NCBI RefSeq assembly: GCF_001641635.1
Contig: NZ_LUUB01000040.1
Location: 62,001-126,000 of the forward strand
Length of the DNA: 64,000 bases
Origin: Bradyrhizobium centrolobii
GTDB taxonomy: Bacteria; Pseudomonadota; Alphaproteobacteria; Rhizobiales; Xanthobacteraceae
Reading direction: 5' to 3'
Shown: piece after piece, positions 16,627 through 24,063 of the stretch
Position numbering within the stretch: position 1 is the stretch's first letter
How the letters are laid out: each line of letters begins with the position of its first letter
The notes under the pieces: generated by a model
Databases searched by the model: none
What the model was told of the DNA's origin: nothing
What the model saw: only the letters and a program-made list of their open reading frames with translations
Made by a program: the position numbers and the translations under genes

Positions 16627-17661
16627 TTAGTCCAGCCCCAGCGGCGCGCCAAACTCGTTGTCATCCATGCGCGCAAAGTCGTGCCGGGGATACACGTCCC
16701 TTGCGCGGGCGAAGAAGAATTCATCGAACGCCTTCGCAGCCTCGGACCGCAGTGGATTTACGGTGGGGGCAAAGGCGATCTTTGTGAAGAACGACTCCAC
16801 GCCCGGAATGGCGACGAATTCGAAATGATCCGGGAATGCCCGCGCCCAGAATGAGACGAGGTGATACCAGGTGAAGGCGACGTCCGCGTAACCACGAGCG
16901 ACCATCTCGGGCAGATCGCGATGCATGATGCCGAGGCGACCAGGAAAATTCGTCTCCGCTGCGACGAGAGCGTTGGCCGCGGGCTTCCCAAGCTGCGTTT
17001 CGACGGCAGCAAGGCACTGCGCACGGACGTCGCCTGAATCGGGCAGCGCGATCCGCGCACCGGTGCGGACCATGTCGGCGAGCCCATGAATGCCAAGCGG
17101 ATTTCCCTTGCGCACGAGCAGCGCGACGCCGCGATTTCTGCAGAAGAAACGGGCCCGGGATTCGATCACGCCCATCCGGCGCAACTGTCGCAGGGGCTCC
17201 GGGTAGCCCATCACGATGTCGGGGTAGAAGCCGGAGCTGCGGCTTGTGTCGAGCGTGAGATTGCCGAGGGCTACTCCGCCAGTGCGTATCATCTGAACGA
17301 GAATGGGCTGCGGCAGGGTTGTGAGGATGATGTTCGTCAGGTCGAGATTGGCGTATTGCGGCTGCGACTTGGCCCATGATGGAAACGCACCGACGATCTC
17401 GTCGCTCGACAACACCATCAGGTGATTGCCCTCAGTGAAGATCACGAGGCTCGGCGGCGTTCCGAGCCGACCGATCACGTCGAGCACGGTGTCCGTGTGG
17501 CCGGCGAACGATCGAATGCCCGCTTGCGGTTTTGCCACCAGCGGCCAGACCAGCGGCTCGGGCGCCGCGTTCTGCGCGACGGCACCCGCGGATCGCGCGT
17601 TGCAGGTGTTCAGGCCGATTGCACCCAGTGTGGTGCCGAGGAACGTACGACGGTTCATCAT
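16627..17661 (-). CDS. Periplasmic solute-binding protein, ModA/extracellular type II-like
   Basis: Two adjacent ATGs (17661, 17658) follow GGGAG, giving MMNRRTFLGTTLGAIGL; a longer start lacks a ribosome site. The NRRTFLG stretch is a twin-arginine-like signal, then an Ala-rich cleavage region. The mature part (about 315 residues) has the two-lobe pattern of type II periplasmic binding proteins (SLVIFTEGNHLMVL, FYPDIVMGYPEPL, GVALLVRKGNPLGI, DVAFTWYHLVSFW), like molybdate/tungstate-type binders that feed ABC transporters. No permease or ATPase gene adjoins, so it may be orphaned. It is divergent from the broken LysR gene at 17770, which could once have regulated it. Ligand unknown. Confidence 0.7.
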   Translation of the reverse strand: MMNRRTFLGTTLGAIGLNTCNARSAGAVAQNAAPEPLVWPLVAKPQAGIRSFAGHTDTVLDVIGRLGTPPSLVIFTEGNHLMVLSSDEIVGAFPSWAKSQPQYANLDLTNIILTTLPQPILVQMIRTGGVALGNLTLDTSRSSGFYPDIVMGYPEPLRQLRRMGVIESRARFFCRNRGVALLVRKGNPLGIHGLADMVRTGARIALPDSGDVRAQCLAAVETQLGKPAANALVAAETNFPGRLGIMHRDLPEMVARGYADVAFTWYHLVSFWARAFPDHFEFVAIPGVESFFTKIAFAPTVNPLRSEAAKAFDEFFFARARDVYPRHDFARMDDNEFGAPLGLD

Positions 17662-17769
17662 GTCGGGCTCCCTTCCAAGAACGGTGATCGTTTCAGCGCC
17701 GCGGGGTGCGCGGCTTTCCGAAGCATCTTCGCCTGCAACGGTTAGGGGAATTCCCAAAGAAGCTTAAAC

Positions 17770-18784
17770 ATGTTAGGCAATTTCCTTATGCCAAGGCTCG
17801 TGCAATGGGAGCAACAAATCGGCCGGCGACTCCGGCTGCGTGATCTGTTCGTGTTCTTCACAGTGGTCGAATATGGCAGCATGGCCAAGGCTGCCGACAA
17901 GCTCGGCGTATCGACCCCCCTCGATTTCGGAAGTAATCGCCTCGCTGGAACACGCGCTCGGAGTGCGGCTGCTTGACCGGACCCCAAAGGGGATCACGAT
18001 GACCCCCTATGCCGAGGCCCTAATGGTGCGAGGCCGGGCTGCGTTCGATGAACTGCGGCAGGGGATCAGGGATATCGAGTTCATCGGCGATCCTAGCACA
18101 GGCGAGCTGACAATCGGATGCCCGGAGTCGATTGCGGCGGGATTCCTGATCCCGGTGCTCGAGCGATTTTCGAAGGACCATCCACGCGTGAGGGTGCATG
18201 TGGTGCCGGTTCGCACGCCGACGGTGGAATTTCCGGAGCTCCTCGAACGCAAGATCGATCTGGCCTTCGCCCGCCTAGCGACGAATCCTGTGCAGGGCCG
18301 CCTCAGCGAAGAGCTGGACGCGGAAGTGCTGTTCAACGATCGATACTACGTCGTCGTCGGCGAGAACAGCAGGTGGGCGCGGCGCAAGGTCGGACTTGCG
18401 GACCTGGTGGATGCGCCCTGGATCATGACGCCGCTCGATGCGTTGGGTGATACGTTCGTAGGCGGCTCGTTCACAAGGCGCGGACTGAAGGCGCCGAACC
18501 CGATGATCACGACATTCTCGATCCATCTACGCAACCATCTCGTCGGGAGCGGTGAGTTCATTACCGCCTTGCCCGGCTCGGTGTTTCGGGTCTACCGCAG
18601 GCTCCACGGCCTCAAGGAGCTGCCGATCGACCTGTCGGTTCGTCCGCCGGTGGCGATCGTCACGCTCCGGAACCGGACCCTCACTCCCACGGTGCAGTCA
18701 TTCATCCGGCGCGCACGTGACATCGCGCGGTCCTTCGTGCCGGGAGCGCCTACGCAAAACACGAAGCGGCGCCGCCTCGAATAG
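17770..18784 (+). pseudogene. LysR-family regulator, one-base frameshift in a C6 run
   Basis: The start frame gives MPRLVQWEQQIGRRLRLRDL and VVEYGSMAKAADKLGVSTP, a LysR HTH. At a run of six C (17915-17920) the frame is lost. Removing one C restores SISEVIASLEHALGVRLLDR and the whole substrate-binding domain to the stop at 18784. Everything else looks intact, about 330 residues. This is a very recent inactivation, a phase-variable tract or a sequencing error. Its closest relative in the window is the intact LysR at 20591. It stands divergent from the solute-binding protein gene. Confidence 0.85.
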
Positions 18785-18891
18785 GCTCTCCCCTCACTTT
18801 CGTCGAGATATCGCTTTCACTCCGGTGCCGGCCGTTGCCGCTTCGCCGAAACCTCCCTAGAGCTAGGACGGTAGGATCGGACAAGATCGTA

Positions 18892-18980
18892 CCGTTGCCG
18901 CTCGGAGCGCATGATAGGCCGCTCCGTCATAGCGCCACGGCGAAGCAATAGTGCCCATCTTCAACCGCCGTGGCGCGCCA
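18892..18980 (+). repeat. Palindromic interspersed repeat, copy A
   Basis: About 89 bases containing TCATAGCGCCACGGCGAAGC and ending GCCGTGGCGCGCCA. The GCGCCACGG and CCGTGGCGC arms can pair around AGTGCCCATCTTCA. Copies B and C lie at 21688 and 22069. Confidence 0.75.
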
Positions 18981-19103
18981 TCGTACGATTTTTTGCGGCA
19001 TGGTGCCGATTGGCGCGCAAGCGCCGCATTGCGCCGTCGATTGCCGTAGGTGGAATTTGCTGCCGGCCGCCTCCGCATGGCACGCACGTCGGAGTGTCGC
19101 CCG

Positions 19104-19442
19104 TTAGGGAAGGCCGACGAAGTCGTAATTGCCCAATCCTTGCAAAACGAGGAACACCGCGGAACTATCTCCGTCATTCGTGACTCGGTGCGGTCGGCCT
19201 GGACGTACGACGAAAGTTTGGCCCACGCCAAGACACACCTGCTCGTTCGGATCGCTCGTGGTGACGCGGATTTTGCCACTGATCACATAAAAGGTGTCTT
19301 GAACTTCGTTGTGATAATGCCAGGGCACTTCTTGCGTTGGGCCGATCTGCAGTTCGGCGATCCGGAAACCAGGCCTCGCCGCGTAATATAAGCGGCGTTC
19401 GACTTCATAGATTCGGCTCGCATCTTTCACTGCATGCTGCAT
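19104..19442 (-). CDS. Small cupin-domain protein
   Basis: The 112 residues form one cupin barrel. Motif 1 is PWHYHNEVQDTFYVISGKI (two His and one Glu-like metal position) and motif 2 is PGRPHRVTN. Such single-domain cupins act as small-molecule isomerases, dioxygenases or ligand sensors. It sits 42 bases after a TctC-like receptor gene on the same strand, so the order is receptor then cupin and they may be cotranscribed. Substrate unknown. It starts at ATG 19442; the ribosome site (GAAGGGAAAGTGAC) is acceptable. Confidence 0.8.
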   Translation of the reverse strand: MQHAVKDASRIYEVERRLYYAARPGFRIAELQIGPTQEVPWHYHNEVQDTFYVISGKIRVTTSDPNEQVCLGVGQTFVVRPGRPHRVTNDGDSSAVFLVLQGLGNYDFVGLP

Positions 19443-19484
19443 GTCACTTTCCCTTCACGGCCCCAATAACAACGTGAATTGAGT

Positions 19485-20462
19485 TCATTCCACTGGCTTG
19501 ATACGTGCGTCGCGAATGACCTTTGACCAGCGGGCTACTTCCGATTTGATCTGTGCGGCAAAGCTTGCTGGCGTATTGACGACTGGTTCGAGGCCCAATG
19601 ACGTCAGCCGGTCCCGAATTTCAGGCAATGCGACGATGTCTGCTATTTCGCGATACCAGCGATCAACGATATCCTGCGGTGTGCCAGCGGGAAATAGAAT
19701 GCCTTGCATGAAGGTTGACTCTTGATCTCCGAATCCGGCCTCGGCCATGGTCGGAACCTCCGGAAGGAGTTTCGATCTCGAGTTGCTAGTGATCGCTAAT
19801 CCGCGCAGCTTGCCTTCTTTGATGAAAGTGACCGCTGCCGGCAGAGAAATGAACGCAATCGGGACGTGCCCGCCAATCGCCGACATCATCGCAGCGGAGG
19901 CGCCGTTGAACGGGACGTGTACGAGATCGAGACCGGCTGCAAGCTTGAACATTTCGCCGGCAAGATGTGATGACTGCCCGGTACCTGCCGAAGCATAGCT
20001 GTATTTTCCTGGATTTGCCCGGACGAGAGCGACGAATTCTTTGAGGCTGTTCGCCGGGAAGGACGGATGCACGAGCGGAACATGTGGCGCCGCCGCGATG
20101 ACGGTGACGGGAGCAAAATCCTTCACGGGGTCGTATTGAAGTTTGGCGTAGAGACCCGGGTTTGACCAGAAGCTTGAGGTGACGACGACGAGGCTGTAGC
20201 CGTCAGCGGGTGCCCGTGCTGCCGTAGCGGTGCCGACGTTGCCTGCGCCGGCGGGAATGTTTTCGACATAGAGCGTTTGCCCCCAATGCTCGGATATTTT
20301 GGCTGCGATTATGCGGGCGACAGCATCGTTCGGACCTCCTGGCGCGTACGGCACAATGATGCGAACGGGGCGAGCCGGATAGGATTGCGACCATACCGGT
20401 CCCGATAATGTTTCGATGAAAGCGGCCGCGGACAGGCTCAAAAACTCTCGACGGGCCATCAT
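19485..20462 (-). CDS. TctC/Bug-family tripartite tricarboxylate transporter receptor
   Basis: The protein has 325 residues with an N-terminal MMARREFLSLSAAAF signal (twin-arginine-like ARREF) behind AGGAGG. The Bug signature is clear: YPARPVRIIVPYAPGGPNDAVARIIA, ENIPAGAGNVGTATAARAPADGYSL, KDFAPVTVIAAAP and GTPQDIVDRWYREI. These periplasmic receptors bind carboxylates and normally serve TctAB membrane proteins. No tctAB genes lie nearby, which is common for this expanded family. The following cupin gene and the divergent LysR (20591) suggest a small catabolic or uptake unit under LysR control. Ligand unknown. Confidence 0.88.
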   Translation of the reverse strand: MMARREFLSLSAAAFIETLSGPVWSQSYPARPVRIIVPYAPGGPNDAVARIIAAKISEHWGQTLYVENIPAGAGNVGTATAARAPADGYSLVVVTSSFWSNPGLYAKLQYDPVKDFAPVTVIAAAPHVPLVHPSFPANSLKEFVALVRANPGKYSYASAGTGQSSHLAGEMFKLAAGLDLVHVPFNGASAAMMSAIGGHVPIAFISLPAAVTFIKEGKLRGLAITSNSRSKLLPEVPTMAEAGFGDQESTFMQGILFPAGTPQDIVDRWYREIADIVALPEIRDRLTSLGLEPVVNTPASFAAQIKSEVARWSKVIRDARIKPVE

Positions 20463-20590
20463 TTTGCTGGCCTCCTGTTCAGTCGGTTCCTCGGCGTGCG
20501 CCTTGAACCGGCGGATTCGTCATTGCTACCCTAGTTGGCTGGCCTATAAAATGAATCCTGTTTTTGCCTCTAGCCGCATAGGCGCTACTT

Positions 20591-21553
20591 ATGGCCGGCG
20601 TGACGATGGAATGGGAAAGTCGTCTCGGGCGCCGCCTGCGGGTGCGGGACCTCTACATTCTTTCGACCGTGGTGAAATGCGGCGGCATGGCAAAGGCTGC
20701 TCGTGAGCTCGCAATGACCCAACCGGCAGTCTCGGATGCCATCGCCAATCTCGAACATTTGTTGCGTGTTCGTCTGCTAGACCGTAGCCCGCGCGGAATA
20801 ATGCCGACGCATTACGCTGACGCGCTGCTCAAGCGCGCATCGACCGTATTTGACGAACTCAAGCAGGGCGTCCGAGACATCGAATTTTTGGCTGACCCAA
20901 CTGGCGGTGATGTCAGGGTTGGATGCGCTGAATCGTTCATGGCTGGGTTGTTGCCGGCAATTATCGAAAAGCTGGCGCAGCGGTATCCGAAGATCACGGT
21001 TCATGCGGAATACGCGCAGCACGCAACGACCGAATTCAGAGAACTTCGAGAACGCAACGTTGACTTGGTAATCGGACGGATTTCCGAGCCTTTCCCTCAC
21101 GACGATCTCAATACAGAGGCTCTTTACGAGGAGCAGTATTATGTCGTTGTGGGTGCTCAGAACCCCTGGGCGCGGCGCCGTAAGGTCTCTTTGGGAGATC
21201 TGGCGAATGAACCGTGGATTCACATGCCGCCAAATAACATCATTAGCGAGTTGATCTCTGCCGCATTCGCGAAGCAAAAGGTTCCGGTCCCGCAGGAAAG
21301 AGTAGCGTCATTGTCGATGCACTTACGAACACAGTTGGTTGCCAATGCCGGCTTTATCACGATCATGCCCAATTCAATGTTTCAATTTAATGCCCAGCGA
21401 TGGCGTCTAAAGGCACTCCCGATTGATCTTGGGATCAAACGACGAAACGTCTCAATCGTTACACTCAAATACCGGACGCTGAACTCGGTGGTTCAGGTGT
21501 TCATTGAGCATGCGCGTTTGGTCTCCAGGCAACTACGTCAAGAAACCAAGTAG
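20591..21553 (+). CDS. LysR-family transcriptional regulator
   Basis: The intact protein of 320 residues starts at ATG 20591, or possibly ATG 20606. The N-terminal winged HTH is RVRDLYILSTVVKCGGMAKA, then ELAMTQPAVSDAIANLEHLL. A standard effector-binding domain follows (GDVRVGCAESFMAGLLPAIIEKL, EEQYYVVVGAQNPWARR, FITIMPNSMFQF). It is divergent from the TctC-like receptor gene with about 128 bases between starts, the classic arrangement for a LysR regulator of its neighbour. The effector is probably a small carboxylate or aromatic compound, by inference only. Its sequence pattern is close to the frameshifted LysR at 17770, so the two are likely paralogues. Confidence 0.9.
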   Translation: MAGVTMEWESRLGRRLRVRDLYILSTVVKCGGMAKAARELAMTQPAVSDAIANLEHLLRVRLLDRSPRGIMPTHYADALLKRASTVFDELKQGVRDIEFLADPTGGDVRVGCAESFMAGLLPAIIEKLAQRYPKITVHAEYAQHATTEFRELRERNVDLVIGRISEPFPHDDLNTEALYEEQYYVVVGAQNPWARRRKVSLGDLANEPWIHMPPNNIISELISAAFAKQKVPVPQERVASLSMHLRTQLVANAGFITIMPNSMFQFNAQRWRLKALPIDLGIKRRNVSIVTLKYRTLNSVVQVFIEHARLVSRQLRQETK

Positions 21554-21687
21554 CCACCTCTGCTTCTGGCCCATCACGTCGATCCGGGCATTGATCGAAA
21601 CGGCCGCTATGGTGACCGGACAACCCGGCGAAATCGGGGGAAACAGCGCCCGTGAGGCGTAGCGCAAGATCGCAGTGCATCGCAGCT

Positions 21688-21773
21688 TTACCGATTGGAG
21701 CGCTAAGCCGGCTGCGGCATCATAGCGCCACGACGAAAGAGTAGTGCCCATCTTCATCGGCCGTGGCGCGCCA
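21688..21773 (+). repeat. Palindromic interspersed repeat, copy B
   Basis: Shares TCATAGCGCCACGACGAA and TAGTGCCCATCTTCATCGG with copy A, and an additional CCGATTGGAGCGCTAAGCCG flank with copy C. It lies 135 bases after the intact LysR gene. Confidence 0.75.
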
Positions 21774-22068
21774 AAAACATCGATGCGCGGTCTCGGTTGT
21801 CTGCTGACTATCAAAGCGAAGTGATCACGGACCCACCAAGAATCGGATACGCAGACGCAAGACTCGCGGCTCAGATCCCCGCCCGTGAGCTTTGCGCCCC
21901 ATGACGAGATCGGCAGTCGAAGGGATCAGCTGTACAACGCTATCTGCTTGATAGGTTCAAATCAGGGACCTGCTCAAATCAGAACTTGCGGGGGATATTA
22001 GGGCACTTACCGGTCGTCGGATCGGGTGCTCTGGCGTCAAAGATCGGGCTGTTTCGTGCTGTGGCGTA
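21774..22068. other. Gene-free stretch between repeat copies
   Basis: No gene could be supported between the inverted repeat copies B and C. Short frames exist but none has family resemblance or a ribosome site. Confidence 0.4.
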
Positions 22069-22155
22069 GGGGCGCCACGGTCGATGAAGATGGGCACTAC
22101 TGCTTCGCCGTCGCGCTATGATGCCACGGCCGGCTAAGCGCTCCAATCGGCAAGG
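22069..22155 (-). repeat. Palindromic interspersed repeat, copy C (inverted)
   Basis: The reverse complement matches copy B across about 85 bases, including GATTGGAGCGCT and TAGTGCCCATCTTCATCG. With copy B it forms a long inverted repeat around about 300 bases. Confidence 0.75.
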
Positions 22156-22270
22156 CCGTGACGCCCCGCGATCCTGCGCACGCCTCACGCGCGCTGTTTC
22201 TCCCGATCTCGCCCAGTAGTCCGGTCATCCCTCGATAGCGGTTGTTTCGATCAATGCCCTAATCGACGTG

Positions 22271-22700
22271 ATGGGCACAACACGCGACATCGGATACCAA
22301 AAGGTCACCCAACCGAGGCCGCACGCCGATGATCCATCCTATGTGCCATTTTCCGCCGGCTAATGGATCAGCGGGCTATTCCAGACGCGGCATAATGACC
22401 ATTACGAAGAGACGATTTACGGCATCGACGGGATGTTGACCTGGACCGTCAACGGGAAACAGGTCGACGTTGGGCCCGGGCAGGCGTTATGCATTCCGCG
22501 CGGCGCCATTCACCGGTTTGAGAATCACGGAGGTCAAGACGTGAGGGCGCTCTGTGTGATTACGCAGCCGCGATAGGCCCGCATATTTCCGCGAGTCTGC
22601 TGAGGTGATCAACGGGGCGGCCGGCGGACCGCCGGACCGAGCAAAGATGGCGGAAATCATGCGTCGCCATGGCCTCATGCCGGCTCCGCCTGAGGCGTAG
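22271..22700 (+). pseudogene. Cupin gene with an in-frame stop and a later frameshift
   Basis: ATG 22271 reads MGTTRDIGYQKVTQPRPHAD and continues to an in-frame TAA before WISGLFQTRHNDHYEETIYG. After GIDGMLTWTVNGKQ, PGQALCIPRGAIHRFENHGG completes a cupin fold. A further frameshift after QPR is needed to join YFRESAEVINGAAGG and the C-terminus to 22700, a tail often seen in cupin proteins that end in a PPD helix. Two lesions make this a true pseudogene. Confidence 0.75.
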
Positions 22701-23054
22701 CGACGCCTGCGGCGCTGTAACTGGTGGTCTAACCAATTTCCCAAATGGGCTGCGTCGCAATTGCGATCGCTTCCCCCTGCGCGTGGAAGGCAGCCTTTTC
22801 ATCGCCGCGGTAAAGAAGCAGATGAGCGGCATGCGTCAGAGCATAAGCCAGTCTGTGCGAGTGGCGGCATGACGGAAGGCCACAGGTCTTGGCATCGCGA
22901 CCTAGCTCAGATTATCGCAGAAGATCGAAGGCCAGTGCGTCCTCGGCAGTGCTGCCGAACGAGCGTCCAAGGGAGGCAACAGGTGCAGATGCAGCCCATC
23001 ATTCACGGCTGCGCTCTGGCTGTCGCGACTACTCCTTGCGAGTGCCTCGCCTGA
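22701..23054. other. Gene-free stretch
   Basis: No supported gene. Frames on both strands lack start sites and recognisable motifs. It separates two decayed genes. Confidence 0.4.
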
Positions 23055-23255
23055 TTGGCCGCTCCTGAAGAGGGGCCGAGGCAACTCCACCAGGAAATCG
23101 ACGAACGCGTACCTTGGGCCGATTGCTCGGAAACAGCACGTGGATGTCGTCGCCCGGAAGAAACCAGTCGAGATCTGAGCAGACCAGGTGGCTCTAAGCA
23201 ATGTCGTCGGCGCACAGGATCAGTGGAGCCAGCCCACACCGGCGCCAGCGAGCAG
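23055..23255 (-). pseudogene. C-terminal remnant of a LysR-family regulator
   Basis: Minus-strand pieces read AGAGVGWL, LILCADDIA, LVCSDLDWFLPGDDIHVLF then PSNRPKVR, and in another frame FVDFLVE. This is the usual end of LysR substrate-binding domains (GxGVxWLP...VLFPSNR...VRxFVDFLVE). At least two frameshifts and a stop interrupt it, and the HTH half is missing. Confidence 0.7.
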
Positions 23256-23403
23256 TGCACCGGTGCCTGCATGTCCTAAATTCACTTCCGGGCCAAACTG
23301 GCGTCTGCTAATGTATCAGCATCACCGGCAACGGCCGTGTCCGTAGGCGTCGGTGGCTGAGAGACTGATTGCGCTCCCGCCTGCATAGCCGGGGGAGTGC
23401 GAC

Positions 23404-23685
23404 ATGCCGGTCGATCATCCTTACCTCAACCGGATTTTGGCCGAGAGCTCACGGATCAGAGAGCTTGTTGCCCAAACCCATCAGCTCATTGCCACAACAA
23501 GAGAGCTGCTGTCCGCGCCCGCGCCGAACTCATTTTTGGGCCGGAAAACCCAGGATCCGTTTCCGAAGGAAAAACGACCTTCTTTGCTCAAACCATTAGC
23601 ATCCGTCATTCATCCGAAGAGGTGGGTGACAGACAATCTGATGCAGACCGATTCCGCGAACAAGCTGATGAGTGCCGCCGATTAG
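23404..23685 (+). CDS. Small hypothetical protein
   Basis: The predicted protein has 93 residues and follows GGGGGAG at good spacing. It starts MPVDHPYLNRILAESSRIRE and is helical (VAQTHQLIATTRELL), with a basic C-terminal half. No family, signal peptide or membrane segment was recognised. The 3' part overlaps, in another frame, the remnant described next, so the reading frame may be a chance join of an old gene start. Function unknown. Confidence 0.45.
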   Translation: MPVDHPYLNRILAESSRIRELVAQTHQLIATTRELLSAPAPNSFLGRKTQDPFPKEKRPSLLKPLASVIHPKRWVTDNLMQTDSANKLMSAAD

Positions 23686-23791
23686 CGGCCAAGGCCACAA
23701 ATCCAATTGGATATTGAAGCTTGGCTGCGGCTTGCCGATTGGCTCAAGCTCGCTGAAGAAGCCGAAAAGAGGGGATCGCCCGGGCTGTAGG
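23640..23791 (+). pseudogene. Remnant of a small helical protein family common in rhizobia
   Basis: One frame reads ADRFREQADECRRLAAKATNP; after a one-base shift another continues DIEAWLRLADWLKLAEEAEKR. Together they match the widespread 'RxQAxxCRRxAxxAxNPxxxxxWLxLAxxWxxLAxxAEKR' pattern of short Bradyrhizobium proteins of unknown function. Confidence 0.6.
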
Positions 23792-24063
23792 AAATTGCAG
23801 GCACGGGCCCGACGCGAGCCTAAGTGGGCGCGGACAGATTAGGCGGAGCGACGGACACAATTGGGGGGAGCGGAACTTCCATGGAACTTTCTAGCCAATC
23901 TGAGGTTTCCCCTAGTTGTTCCACGGGGAGGGTAATCCGCAATGCATTGTCGGGTATTGTTTACCGCGCCGCCCCCTGCCGCGCCCAACACAAATGGACG
24001 GCAGGAAATCCCGCAAGTGTCGTCTAGCCATTCTGTCTGATCGAGCCGACGGGCTCCAGACCG

